A stretch of DNA of 64,000 nt from Streptomyces sp. S465 (GTDB lineage Bacteria; Actinomycetota; Actinomycetes; Streptomycetales; Streptomycetaceae), in NCBI RefSeq assembly GCF_026898115.1, contig NZ_CP114036.1, forward strand, positions 9,108,001 to 9,172,000, read 5' to 3'. Shown in pieces: positions 17,217 to 25,613 of this stretch. The notes under the pieces are model-generated. The model was not told the DNA's origin and searched no databases. It was given only the letters and a program-made list of their open reading frames with translations. Each line of letters opens with the position of its first letter. The first letter of the stretch is position 1. Made by a program: the position numbers and the translations under genes.

Positions 17217-18650
17217 ATGGTTCTGCCCCTCGGTGTCGGACGGGCCCCGAGAAGACGCACCGGCCTCGGCGCTCTCACCCTGGCCGCAGTCGCCGTCCTG
17301 CTCCCCTCACCGGCCACGGCCCGGCCTGCTCCCGATGCCCCGGACGGTCACTGCGCCCGTCTGTCCCAGCTGCGTGTCCCGGCGGCGGCACGTCAGCAGG
17401 CCGACTGCCTGGACGAGCTGACCACGGCGGGAACGGCGGCCACCGGCCACACCGACCCGGCGGACTGGGCAGGGCTGACGCCCAAGAACCTGGCCACTCC
17501 CACCGGAGTGCCCGGGATCCAGATCGACGGCTACTTCCCCGACACCTCCACCACCAACACCAACCACGGGTGGAACCACGACGCCCAGTTCGTCATCCGG
17601 CTGCCCGACCGCTGGAACGGTGGCCTGGTCGTGGCCGGCACCCCCGGTAACCGCGAGCAGTACGCCAACGACCGGGCCATCGCCGACTGGGTGCTCGCCC
17701 GCGGTTACGCCTACGCCGCCACCGACAAGGGCAACACCGGCCCCGCGTTCTACCGTGATGGCTCCCGGCCGGGCGACGCCGTCGCCGAGTGGAACACCCG
17801 CCTCACCCAGCTGACCCGGGCCGCCCGCGCGTCGGTCGCCCAGCGCTACCACCGGCCGCTAGAGGAGCGCACCCTGGTCACCGGGATGTCCAACGGCGGC
17901 TACCTCGTGCGCTGGCAGCTGGAGAACCATCCCGAGCTGTACGACGGAGGAGTCGACTGGGAAGGCACCCTGTGGCGCGCGGAGGGACCCAACCTCTTCA
18001 CCTTCCTGCCGGCCGCCCTGCGCGACTACCCCACCTACGCGGCAGGCGGCCCCGCAGCCGGCCAGGCGCGCGAGGCGCTGCTCCGCGCCGGGTTCCCGGC
18101 CGGCTCCGAGTTCTTGTGGCCGTACCACCACGAGGTCTACTGGGATCTGACGCAGCGCGTCTACCGCGAGGAGTTCGACCCCGGCTTCGATGGGGAGAAG
18201 GAAGCCGGCACACCGTATTGCGCCCCGGGGACGGTCCCGGGCTGCGATGCCGACTACGACTACGCCACCCGCTCCTCCGGCGTCCACGCGGCCGTGGAAC
18301 GCATCGCGTTGACCGGTCGTATCGGCAAGCCGCTGATCACCATCCAGGGCAATCTCGACGTGCTGCTGCCCGCCGGCCGGGGCTCCGACGTGTACGCGCG
18401 TATGGTCCGGCAAGCGGGCCTTGGCGGCCGGTACCGCTACTACCGCATCGAGGACGGCACGCACACCGACGCCCTCGTCGACACCTTCCCCGACCGACTC
18501 CGGCCCTTGCTGCCGTGTCACCGCTCAGCCTTCACCGCCCTGGAGAGCTGGCTCACCACCGGCCACCGCCCGCCCGCGAACCACACGGTCGTCCGGCCCG
18601 CAGGTGCCGACCAGGCGTCCCTGCTCGCCGAGTGCCGTCTCGACGGATGA
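17217..18650 (+). CDS. Secreted alpha/beta hydrolase, tannase/feruloyl-esterase-like
   Basis: 477 residues with a signal peptide (RAPRRRTGLGALTLAAVAVL, then an ATA-RP cleavage region). The core has VVAGTPGNREQYANDRA, the nucleophile elbow TGMSNGGYLVRWQLE and a late DGTHTDALVD histidine region, consistent with the tannase/feruloyl esterase or hydroxybutyrate-oligomer hydrolase group. GGAGG six bases before the ATG fixes the start. Cysteine pairs (HCAR/DCLD, YCAP/GCDAD) fit an exported protein. It stands alone after the esterase in the same direction, 183 bp away. Exact substrate unknown. Confidence 0.68.
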   Translation: MVLPLGVGRAPRRRTGLGALTLAAVAVLLPSPATARPAPDAPDGHCARLSQLRVPAAARQQADCLDELTTAGTAATGHTDPADWAGLTPKNLATPTGVPGIQIDGYFPDTSTTNTNHGWNHDAQFVIRLPDRWNGGLVVAGTPGNREQYANDRAIADWVLARGYAYAATDKGNTGPAFYRDGSRPGDAVAEWNTRLTQLTRAARASVAQRYHRPLEERTLVTGMSNGGYLVRWQLENHPELYDGGVDWEGTLWRAEGPNLFTFLPAALRDYPTYAAGGPAAGQAREALLRAGFPAGSEFLWPYHHEVYWDLTQRVYREEFDPGFDGEKEAGTPYCAPGTVPGCDADYDYATRSSGVHAAVERIALTGRIGKPLITIQGNLDVLLPAGRGSDVYARMVRQAGLGGRYRYYRIEDGTHTDALVDTFPDRLRPLLPCHRSAFTALESWLTTGHRPPANHTVVRPAGADQASLLAECRLDG

Positions 18651-18704
18651 CCGCCCGGCGGCCGTGAGCACGAGCCACGGCCGCCGTACGCCCTCCCCGT
18701 ACCG

Positions 18705-18842
18705 TCACCCGGCCGATGCCGGGCGGTGTCCCCGACGCCACACCGCGCGGGTGTTCAGCGTCGAGGAGAGCCGCGAGGTCGGGTCACCGTCCACGAGCAC
18801 CAGGTCCGCCGAGGCGCCGGGCTCGATCCGCCCGCCACGCGT
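18705..18842 (-). pseudogene. C-terminal remnant of an amidohydrolase
   Basis: On the minus strand the last 45 codons before the stop at 18705 read GRIEPGASADLVLVDGDPTS and AVWRRG, the signature C-terminus of imidazolonepropionase/prolidase-type amidohydrolases. Upstream of it the frame stays open but does not resemble the metal-binding barrel, so most of the gene is gone. The stretch between here and 19,217 holds no other recognisable gene. Confidence 0.55.
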
Positions 18843-19052
18843 GGGCGGGATCCCAGGCCGGCTGGGCTGGGCCCTCAGCCACTCCAGCGGATCGTCCGTC
18901 AGCGCATCGACAGCCTCCTCATCGCTCACGACCGGCCCCGACAACCGTGTCACGCCGGGCATCCCGCCGGCGGGGGAGAGACGACGGTGCCCGGGCGCGC
19001 CACTCTCGTCGCGTACTCCGCCCTGGTGCGGACCGTACACGCCCCTTTCGGT

Positions 19053-19080
19053 TTGCCTATGAGGCAACTCAGCGTATGCT
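19053..19080 (+). promoter_or_regulatory. Promoter with embedded palindromic operator ahead of the Nit1 operon
   Basis: TTGCCT (19053-19058) and TATGCT (19075-19080) are spaced 16 bp, a good vegetative-type -35/-10 pair. The -35 is also the left arm of a perfect palindrome, TTGCCT-ATG-AGGCAA (19053-19067), so a repressor bound there would block polymerase. Transcription from it would give a leader of about 130 nt before the first gene at 19218. No regulator gene adjoins the operon. Confidence 0.5.
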
Positions 19081-19217
19081 GGCGGTCGCCCAATGTGAGG
19101 ACCTTGTAACCGCCCTTTATTCCGGATGACTTGGTTCCGCAATCGCCGCTGACTGAAGTGGTCCGTACAAGCAGCGGCGAGGTGTTCACCACCTCGGCGC
19201 CTCGCCTGGAGGACTTC

Positions 19218-19523
19218 ATGCCTGAGATCTATTTCCGCGTCCGCTGGCCAGACGGCGAGACCCAGCGCTGTTACTCCCCCTCCACGGTGGTCGAGGACTA
19301 CTTCACCGCGGGGAGTGCCTACGACCTCGCGGACTTCGTGGACCGCAGCCGCACCGCCCTCGGTATCGCCGGTGAGCGGGTGAGGGAGAAGTTCGGCTTC
19401 CACTGCACCGGCGCCTCCGACCAGCTCGCGCGGATCGAGCGCACCGCCTCCGCCTACGCCTCCTTCCCGGGAGCCGAGGTCACCGTCGAGGCGCTGGTCA
19501 ACGCGGACGGGAGCGTGCGGTGA
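19218..19523 (+). CDS. MSMEG_0570-family small protein of the Nit1 operon
   Basis: 101 residues beginning MPEIYFRVRWPDGETQRCYS, the conserved start of the MSMEG_0570 nitrogen-starvation family, with TVVEDYFTAGSAYDLADFV and ARIERTAS further on. GGAGGACTTC precedes the ATG. The family's biochemical role is unknown; it is found almost only beside the nitrilase, radical SAM and flavoprotein genes that follow here. The stop overlaps the next start by 4 bp. Confidence 0.8.
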   Translation: MPEIYFRVRWPDGETQRCYSPSTVVEDYFTAGSAYDLADFVDRSRTALGIAGERVREKFGFHCTGASDQLARIERTASAYASFPGAEVTVEALVNADGSVR

Positions 19524-20836
19524 GCGCGGCGGTACGGCTGGCCGGAGCCCACTTCCCGGTGGCGGTGGTCGGCGGCGGACAGGCGGGTCTGTCGATGAGC
19601 TACTGCCTGCGCCGGCGCGGTGTCGAGCACGTCGTGATCGAGGCGCATCGGGTGGCACACGAGTGGCGCGAGCGTCGCTGGGACACCTTCTGCCTGGTCA
19701 CCCCCAACTGGCAGTGCAAGCTGCCCGGTTTCCCCTATCGGGGTGACCACCCCGACGGCTTCATGGTCCGCGACGAGATCGTGCGGTACCTGGAGGACTA
19801 CGTGGCCTTCTTCCGGCCGCCGCTGGTGGAGGGGGTGGCCGTCACCAGGCTGCGCCGGGCCGCGAGCGGTGTGTTCGAACTGAGCACCTCCCAGGGGGAC
19901 TTCACCACAGACCAGGTGGTGGTCGCCACCGGCCCGTACCACACCCCGTCCGTGCCCCGCATGGCCGAGCGGCTGCCCGAGGGCATCGCGCAGATCCACT
20001 CCTCCCGCTACCGCCACCCGGCCCAGCTCCCCGACGGGGCCGTGCTGGTGGTCGGCACCGGCCAGTCCGGCTGCCAGATCGCCGAGGACCTGCACCTGGC
20101 CGGCCGGCAGGTCCACCTGGCCGTGGGCAGCGCACCGCGGGTCGCCCGGTTCTACCGGGGCCGCGACTGTGTGGCCTGGCTGGACGACATGGGCCACTAC
20201 GCCAGGAGCATCGACGAGTTCGGCGACGCCGACGCGGTCCGGATGCGCGTCAACCACTACGTCACCGGCCGCGACGGCGGCCGTGACATCGACCTGCGGG
20301 CCTTCGCCCGCGACGGTATGCGGCTGTACGGGCGGCTCACCCGAATCCGAGGTACCGCCCTGGAGTTCGCCGGCGACCTGAAGGCGAACCTGGACCACGC
20401 GGACGCGGTGGCCGAGGGCATCAAGGACGCCATCGACGCCTACATCGCCGGGCAGGACATCCCGGCTCCGCGGGAGACCCGGTACGTACCGGTGTGGGAG
20501 CCCGCCGAGCAGCCGGGCCACCTGGACCTGGAAGCGGCCGGCATCACCTCCGTGGTCTGGTCGACCGGTTTCCGCCGCGATCACCGGTGGGTCGAGATAC
20601 CCGTCTTCGACGGGCGCGGCTACCCGATGCACCGGCGCGGCGCCACCAGCACACCCGGCCTGTACTTCCTGGGACTGCCCTGGCAGTACTCATGGGGCTC
20701 GGGACGGTTCGAGGCGGTGGGCCGGGACGCCGAGTTCCTGGCGGACCACATCGACGCCTCCCGTCGTACGGCCGACGTCTGCGGCGCCCTCACCGGCGCG
20801 CCGGCCGAACTCGCCGCCGCGCTCCCCATCGGCTGA
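19520..20836 (+). CDS. MSMEG_0569-family FAD-dependent oxidoreductase
   Basis: 438 residues from a GTG start overlapping the previous stop. The FAD motif is VAVVGGGQAGLSMSY near residue 13 and a second, NADPH-type dinucleotide motif VVGTGQSGCQIAEDL lies near residue 175, as in class B flavin monooxygenases. The C-terminal part has SVVWSTGFRRDHRWVE and TPGLYFLGLPWQYSWGSG, typical for this Nit1 family. Likely oxidises or N-hydroxylates the small metabolite handled by the operon; the substrate is not known. Confidence 0.8.
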   Translation: MSAAVRLAGAHFPVAVVGGGQAGLSMSYCLRRRGVEHVVIEAHRVAHEWRERRWDTFCLVTPNWQCKLPGFPYRGDHPDGFMVRDEIVRYLEDYVAFFRPPLVEGVAVTRLRRAASGVFELSTSQGDFTTDQVVVATGPYHTPSVPRMAERLPEGIAQIHSSRYRHPAQLPDGAVLVVGTGQSGCQIAEDLHLAGRQVHLAVGSAPRVARFYRGRDCVAWLDDMGHYARSIDEFGDADAVRMRVNHYVTGRDGGRDIDLRAFARDGMRLYGRLTRIRGTALEFAGDLKANLDHADAVAEGIKDAIDAYIAGQDIPAPRETRYVPVWEPAEQPGHLDLEAAGITSVVWSTGFRRDHRWVEIPVFDGRGYPMHRRGATSTPGLYFLGLPWQYSWGSGRFEAVGRDAEFLADHIDASRRTADVCGALTGAPAELAAALPIG

Positions 20837-20846
20837 AAGCACCGAC

Positions 20847-21662
20847 ATGGTCTTCGACGCACACCGCCACATCGGCGTCCTGCCCGCCTACCCCTTCTAC
20901 GGCGGCCCGCCCGTCAATCCCGACACCACCGCCCGTGCCACGGTCGGGCAACTGATCGCCGACCTGGACGCGGAAGGCACCGAACGCGCCCTTGTCCTTC
21001 CCAACTACGGGGTCCCGGACCCCGCCGTCGCGTTCTCCTTCAACGAACTGGCCGTCGAGGCCGCACAGCGCGACGACCGCATCAGGGCCGGGCTGTGGGT
21101 ATCGCCCCGGCCCGAGGACCAGGACCGGACCCTCCAGGCCCTGAAGCTGGCCGGTGAGGAGGGCGTGCGCGCCCTGAAACTGAGCTTCCTGCTGGGTGGC
21201 CGCCCCACCGACCCGGCCTGTCGGCCCCTGCTCGACCGCATTTTCGCCGAAGCCGCCCGGTACGGACTGGTGGTCCATGTGCACACCTCGCCGGGCGCCG
21301 CCTCCGACATCGACGAGGTCGGCCACCTCGTCGACTGGTACGCCGGCCAGGTGCCCGTCCACCTCGTCCACTTCGGTGGTGGGATGAGCGGCCACATCAA
21401 GCTCGCCGGCTCCCGGTTCTTCGACTGGATCGCGGCCGGCAAGCGCGTCTACACCGACCTCTCCTGGGCCATCGGCTTCGCGCCCCGCTGGCTCGCCCAG
21501 GAGATCGAGCGCCGCGGCATCGGCCACGACCGGGTGCTCTTCGCCAGCGACCAGCCGTGGGGCGACTTCGCGGGCGAGTACGCCCGCCTCGCCGCGGCGA
21601 CCGGCGGCGGCGCCCTCGGCGAGCTCGTCTTCCGGGACACGTTCGCCGCGCTCTACGACTGA
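20847..21662 (+). CDS. Amidohydrolase (metal-dependent TIM-barrel hydrolase) in the Nit1 operon
   Basis: 271 residues of the amidohydrolase_2 family. Metal ligands expected from FDAHRHIG (N-terminus), VVHVHTSPG (about residue 152) and a late aspartate in FASDQPWGD. It begins 10 bp after the flavoprotein and lies 35 bp before the MSMEG_0572-family gene. Decarboxylase or C-N hydrolase chemistry is possible. In some actinobacterial Nit1 operons an amidohydrolase occupies this place, so I regard it as an operon member. Confidence 0.7.
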   Translation: MVFDAHRHIGVLPAYPFYGGPPVNPDTTARATVGQLIADLDAEGTERALVLPNYGVPDPAVAFSFNELAVEAAQRDDRIRAGLWVSPRPEDQDRTLQALKLAGEEGVRALKLSFLLGGRPTDPACRPLLDRIFAEAARYGLVVHVHTSPGAASDIDEVGHLVDWYAGQVPVHLVHFGGGMSGHIKLAGSRFFDWIAAGKRVYTDLSWAIGFAPRWLAQEIERRGIGHDRVLFASDQPWGDFAGEYARLAAATGGGALGELVFRDTFAALYD

Positions 21663-21697
21663 CCGACCCGACCACCGCACCGCACAGGGAGACAGCC

Positions 21698-22228
21698 ATG
21701 TCCGAAACCCCGGCCACCGCCGAACTCACCGACGTCGAGCAGCAGTCGCTCAACGAGATCCCGCACCCCTCACTGCCCGAGGGCTCCAGCATCTACGGCT
21801 CCACCAAGGTCTTCCCCGACTACCAGGCCGAGAACGGCGAGACCTACTTCACCCTCGTCCACGGCATCGCCCACGAGTCGTCGGTGTCCTTCGTCGCCGT
21901 CCTGCAGGCCACCCGCGCCCTGCGCAAGGGCTTCGAGACCGCGATCTACTTCTACGGCCCCGGCTCCCTCAACTGCCTGGCCACCCGCGGCTTCCCGACC
22001 ACCGGCAACTCCGCCTTCCCCGGCGAGCACAACATCAACAACCAGCTCAAGACGTTCATCGCGGAGGGCGGCAAGGTGTACTGCTGCCGCTTCGGCCTGT
22101 CACTGCACGGCGCCCGCGAGGAGGACCTCATCGAGGGCGTCATCCCCACCCATCCGCTCGACGTCCAGGACGCGCTGATCCACTACGCGCGCAAGGGCGC
22201 CATCATCAACTCGACCTACCAGCTGTAA
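21698..22228 (+). CDS. MSMEG_0572/Sll0783-family nitrogen-starvation protein
   Basis: 176 residues; the segments GSSIYGSTKVFPDYQAENGE (residues about 29-48), FETAIYFYGPGSLNCLATRG and FGLSLHGAREEDLIEG are highly specific to the Sll0783 family, required for normal polyhydroxybutyrate build-up under nitrogen starvation in Synechocystis. AGGGAGA precedes the ATG. The fold is of unknown function; several conserved cysteines (NCLATRG, VYCCRFG) may bind metal or substrate. Strong marker that this is a Nit1 operon. Confidence 0.85.
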   Translation: MSETPATAELTDVEQQSLNEIPHPSLPEGSSIYGSTKVFPDYQAENGETYFTLVHGIAHESSVSFVAVLQATRALRKGFETAIYFYGPGSLNCLATRGFPTTGNSAFPGEHNINNQLKTFIAEGGKVYCCRFGLSLHGAREEDLIEGVIPTHPLDVQDALIHYARKGAIINSTYQL

Positions 22229-22238
22229 GGGGCACGAC

Positions 22239-23330
22239 GTGAGCGTTGGCACCGGAACGACAGGTACGGCGGTGGACGTGCGGATCACGACCCGCGCCGA
22301 ACTCGCCCTTCGAGGAGTCGCGTTGGACGCCCCCGTGCGGCGGCCGGACGGCGCGGGCCCCAGCGACGACGGACACGTCCTCGTCGACGGTGCCAACGCC
22401 GCGCTCCCCACCAACCCCGGCAGTCCCTACCGGGTCCGCGACGGCAAGGTGTGGCTCGGCGACGAGGACACCGGCCTGACCCTCACCGCCGTACGACGGC
22501 CGAAGTTCTACGACCTGACCACCGCCGACGGCGTCCCCTACGAGCACATCGCCCGCCTGCACGGCGCCGACGTCCTCGCCACCACCGTCGTGCAGACCTG
22601 CGTCCGCTACGCCGAGGCCGACCGCTGCCGCTTCTGCACCATCGAGGAGTCCTTGCGCTCCGGCGCCACGGTGGCCGCCAAGACACCGGCCCAGCTCGCC
22701 GAGGTGGCCAAGGCCGCGGTACGGCTGGACGGCATCAAGCAGATGGTGATGACCACCGGCACCACCACCGGCCCGGACCGTGGCGCCCGCACCCTCGTAC
22801 GGTCGGTGCGCACCGTCCTGCGGGCGGTGCCCGGACTGCCGATCCAGGTGCAGTGCGAACCGCCCGGCGACCTGTCCTGGATCCGCTCCCTGCACGACGC
22901 CGGGGCCACCGCGATCGGCATCCACGTCGAGTCCCTGGACGAGGAGGTGCGCCGGCGCTGGATGCCCGGCAAGTCCACCGTCCCCCTGGCCGAGTACGAG
23001 GCAGCGTGGGACGAGGCGGTAGCGGTCTTCGGACCGAACCGCGTCTCCACCTACCTGCTGGTCGGCCTGGGTGAGGACCCCGACGAACTCGTCGAGGGGG
23101 CGGGGCGGCTGATCGAGAGGGGCGTGTACCCCTTCGTCGTCCCCTTCCGGCCCATGGCCGGCACCCTCGCGGCCCGGGACGGCGTCCCGGCGCCGAGCGC
23201 GGAGCGCCTGACCTACGTCACCCGGGGCGTCGCGGCGAAGCTGCGCGCGGCCGGGATGAACGGCGCCGACCAGGGGGCCGGCTGCGCGGCCTGCGGGGCG
23301 TGCAGCGTGCTGCGCTCGGCGGGTGGCTGA
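22239..23330 (+). CDS. MSMEG_0568-family radical SAM protein
   Basis: 363 residues from a GTG start 10 bp after the previous gene. The iron-sulphur cluster binding cysteines are C121, C130 and C133, a CX8CX2C pattern rather than the usual CX3CX2C; this wide spacing occurs in the family. The C-terminus has a second cysteine group, GCAACGACS. Family members cleave SAM to a radical and modify an unknown substrate in the Nit1 pathway. Its stop lies within the first codons of the next gene. Confidence 0.82.
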   Translation: MSVGTGTTGTAVDVRITTRAELALRGVALDAPVRRPDGAGPSDDGHVLVDGANAALPTNPGSPYRVRDGKVWLGDEDTGLTLTAVRRPKFYDLTTADGVPYEHIARLHGADVLATTVVQTCVRYAEADRCRFCTIEESLRSGATVAAKTPAQLAEVAKAAVRLDGIKQMVMTTGTTTGPDRGARTLVRSVRTVLRAVPGLPIQVQCEPPGDLSWIRSLHDAGATAIGIHVESLDEEVRRRWMPGKSTVPLAEYEAAWDEAVAVFGPNRVSTYLLVGLGEDPDELVEGAGRLIERGVYPFVVPFRPMAGTLAARDGVPAPSAERLTYVTRGVAAKLRAAGMNGADQGAGCAACGACSVLRSAGG

Positions 23331-24765
23331 GATGTACCTCGACGGATCCGCCGCGCCCCCCGCCTCCGGCGAGGCTCCCGACATCCTGGCCCTGCTCGGT
23401 GATCGCAGCACCCTCGCCCGGCAGCCCGCCTTCCACATCGAGGAAGCCGACGGACACGGCGGACTGCGTGCGTACCGGCGCCTGCGCCGAGACGTCTTCG
23501 TGCACGAGCAGGAGCTGTTCTCCGGTCACGACCTGGACGACTGGGACACCGACCCGCGCACGCTCGTGCTCATCGCCAGGGACCGCACGGGCACGGTCGT
23601 CGGCGGAGTGCGGCTCGGCCCGGCGACCGGCGGCCCCGACATCGGGTGGTGGCAGGGCGGTCGCCTGGTCGTCGCCCCGGCCGCCCGCGGAGCGCACGGC
23701 ATCGGCGCGGCCCTGGTCCGGGCCGCCTGCGCCCGCGCCGAGGCGGAAGGCGCGCTGCGGTTCGACGCCACCGTCCAGGCCCGCAACGAGGTGCTGTTCC
23801 GGCGGCTGGGCTGGCAGCGGGTCCGTGAGGTCACGGTCGCGGACGCGCCCCACGTACTGATGCGGTGGCCGATCGGGCGGATCGCGGCGCAGGCGTCCGC
23901 CGCCAAGGCCGCCCTCGGTCCGCTGCTCGCCCCGCTCGCCACCGCCACGCCCGGCTTCGTCGGCGACGACGGCGCGCCGGTCCCCGGCACCGATGTGCTC
24001 GCCGCGTGCGACGCCATCGTGCCGTCCATGGTCGAACGCGACCCGGAGTGGGCGGGCTGGTGCGCCGTCCTGGTCAACGTCAACGACCTGGCGGCCATGG
24101 GCGCCTCACCGCTCGGGCTGCTCGACGCGCTAGGTGCCCGGGACGCCGCGCACGCGGCACGCGTCCTGGCCGGACTGGGCCGGGCCGCGCGGGCGTACGG
24201 CGTGCCCGTTCTGGGCGGGCACACCCAGCTCGGCGTCCCGGCGGCCCTGTCCGTCACCGCACTGGGCCGGACCCGGCATCCGGTGCCCGGCGGCGGCGGA
24301 CGCCCCGGCCACGCCGTACGGCTGACCGCGGACCTCGGCGGCGCCTGGCGCCCGGGGTACCGGGGCCGCCAGTGGGACTCCACCAGTCACCGCCGTGCGG
24401 ACGAACTGCGGGCGATGACCGGCGCGCTGGCGGTCACCCGGCCCGCCGCGGCCAAGGACGTGTCGATGGCCGGCATCGCGGGCACCCTCGGCATGCTCAC
24501 GGAGGCGAGCGGCTGCGGGGCAGTGCTCGACGTGGCCGCCGTGCCCCGCCCGCCGGAGGCGGCCATGGGCGACTGGCTCACCTGCTTCCCCGGCTACGCG
24601 ATGCTCACCGCCGATGTTCCCGACGCGCCGCCGCTCGCCGCCGGGCCCGCCGCGGACGCCGTGTGCGGGGTGCTGACCACGGGAGAAGGAGTCGGGCTGC
24701 GCTGGCCCGACGGAGACATCACCGAAGCGGTCACGGCCACGGTGACCGGGATGGGAACCGCATGA
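23323..24765 (+). CDS. GNAT acetyltransferase fused to AIR-synthase-like (Sll0787) domain
   Basis: 480 residues in two domains. Residues about 30-180 are a GNAT acyltransferase (LRAYRRLRRDVFVHEQELF; LVVAPAARGAHGIGAALVRA; NEVLFRRLGWQRVRE). Residues about 190-480 are an AIR synthase/selenophosphate synthetase-like domain (GDDGAPVPGTDVLAACDAIV; VNVNDLAAMGASPLGLLDAL; KDVSMAGIAGTLGMLTEASG), expected to bind ATP. Synechocystis encodes the two parts separately (sll0786, sll0787). The fusion implies they act on one substrate in sequence. GTG 23323 overlaps the radical SAM stop; ATG 23332 is an alternative start. The stop overlaps the nitrilase start (ATGA). Confidence 0.8.
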   Translation: MAEMYLDGSAAPPASGEAPDILALLGDRSTLARQPAFHIEEADGHGGLRAYRRLRRDVFVHEQELFSGHDLDDWDTDPRTLVLIARDRTGTVVGGVRLGPATGGPDIGWWQGGRLVVAPAARGAHGIGAALVRAACARAEAEGALRFDATVQARNEVLFRRLGWQRVREVTVADAPHVLMRWPIGRIAAQASAAKAALGPLLAPLATATPGFVGDDGAPVPGTDVLAACDAIVPSMVERDPEWAGWCAVLVNVNDLAAMGASPLGLLDALGARDAAHAARVLAGLGRAARAYGVPVLGGHTQLGVPAALSVTALGRTRHPVPGGGGRPGHAVRLTADLGGAWRPGYRGRQWDSTSHRRADELRAMTGALAVTRPAAAKDVSMAGIAGTLGMLTEASGCGAVLDVAAVPRPPEAAMGDWLTCFPGYAMLTADVPDAPPLAAGPAADAVCGVLTTGEGVGLRWPDGDITEAVTATVTGMGTA

Positions 24766-25613
24766 CCACCCTGCGCATGGCGGCCGTCGCCGCCGAGTTC
24801 GGCCGCGATCTGGAGGACGCCTTCGCCACCGTCGAACGGCTGATCAAGGAGGCCCGCGCCGAGGGCGTACGGCTGCTCGCCCTGCCGGAAGCCTGCCTGG
24901 GCGGCTACCTGCTCAGCCTCGACGACGACACCGCGCTCGACGAGGGGCCGCCCGCCCTCGCCGTGGACGGGCCCGAGATCCGCCGGCTGGCCGCGATGGC
25001 CGGTGAGATGACCGTGGTCGCGGGCTACTGCGAGGCGGGCGGGGACGGTCTGCGCTACAACAGCGTCGTCTGCGTCAGCGGCGACGGCGTCCTCGGCAAC
25101 CACCGCAAGGTGCACCAACCGCTGAGCGAGGACGCCAGCTACGCCTCCGGCGACCGCTTCCACGCCTTCGACACCCCGGTCGGCCGGATCGGCATGATGA
25201 TCTGTTACGACAAGGCGTTCCCGGAGTCCGCACGGGCGCTCGCGCTCGACGGAGCGCAGATCGGGGTGTGCGTGTCGGCCTGGCCCGGCGCGCGGACCAA
25301 CGCCTCGGCCGACCTGGCCGAGGACCGCTGGAAGCGCCGCTTCGACCTCTTCGACCGGGCCCGCGCCCTGGAGAACCAGATCGTATGGCTCTCGGCCAAC
25401 CAGGCGGGCACCTTCGGGTCACTGCGCTTCGTCGGCAGCGCCAAGGTCGTCGACCCCGGCGGCGAGATCCTCGCGGACACCGGAGTCACGGCCGGGACCG
25501 CCGTCGCCGAACTCGACGTCGCACAGGCTCTCCAGACCGCCCGCCGGTCCATGGGACACCTGCGCGACCGGCGCCCGGACGCCTACACACCCCCAGGAGC
25601 GGCAACCGCATGA
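24762..25613 (+). CDS. Nit1-type nitrilase, catalytic triad intact
   Basis: 283 residues of the carbon-nitrogen hydrolase superfamily. The Glu-Lys-Cys triad is present: E43 in LPEACLGGY, K116 in NHRKVH and C148 in MMICYDKAFPE. This is the enzyme that defines the Nit1 cluster; the Synechocystis relative hydrolyses nitriles and the operon has been linked to cyanide or nitrile use and nitrogen stress. ATGA overlaps join it to both neighbours. Confidence 0.85.
   Translation: MTTLRMAAVAAEFGRDLEDAFATVERLIKEARAEGVRLLALPEACLGGYLLSLDDDTALDEGPPALAVDGPEIRRLAAMAGEMTVVAGYCEAGGDGLRYNSVVCVSGDGVLGNHRKVHQPLSEDASYASGDRFHAFDTPVGRIGMMICYDKAFPESARALALDGAQIGVCVSAWPGARTNASADLAEDRWKRRFDLFDRARALENQIVWLSANQAGTFGSLRFVGSAKVVDPGGEILADTGVTAGTAVAELDVAQALQTARRSMGHLRDRRPDAYTPPGAATA

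Noticed and set aside
22206..23438. 410-codon frame opposite the radical SAM gene
   Set aside because: Antisense shadow; the plus strand carries the conserved cysteines and operon structure.
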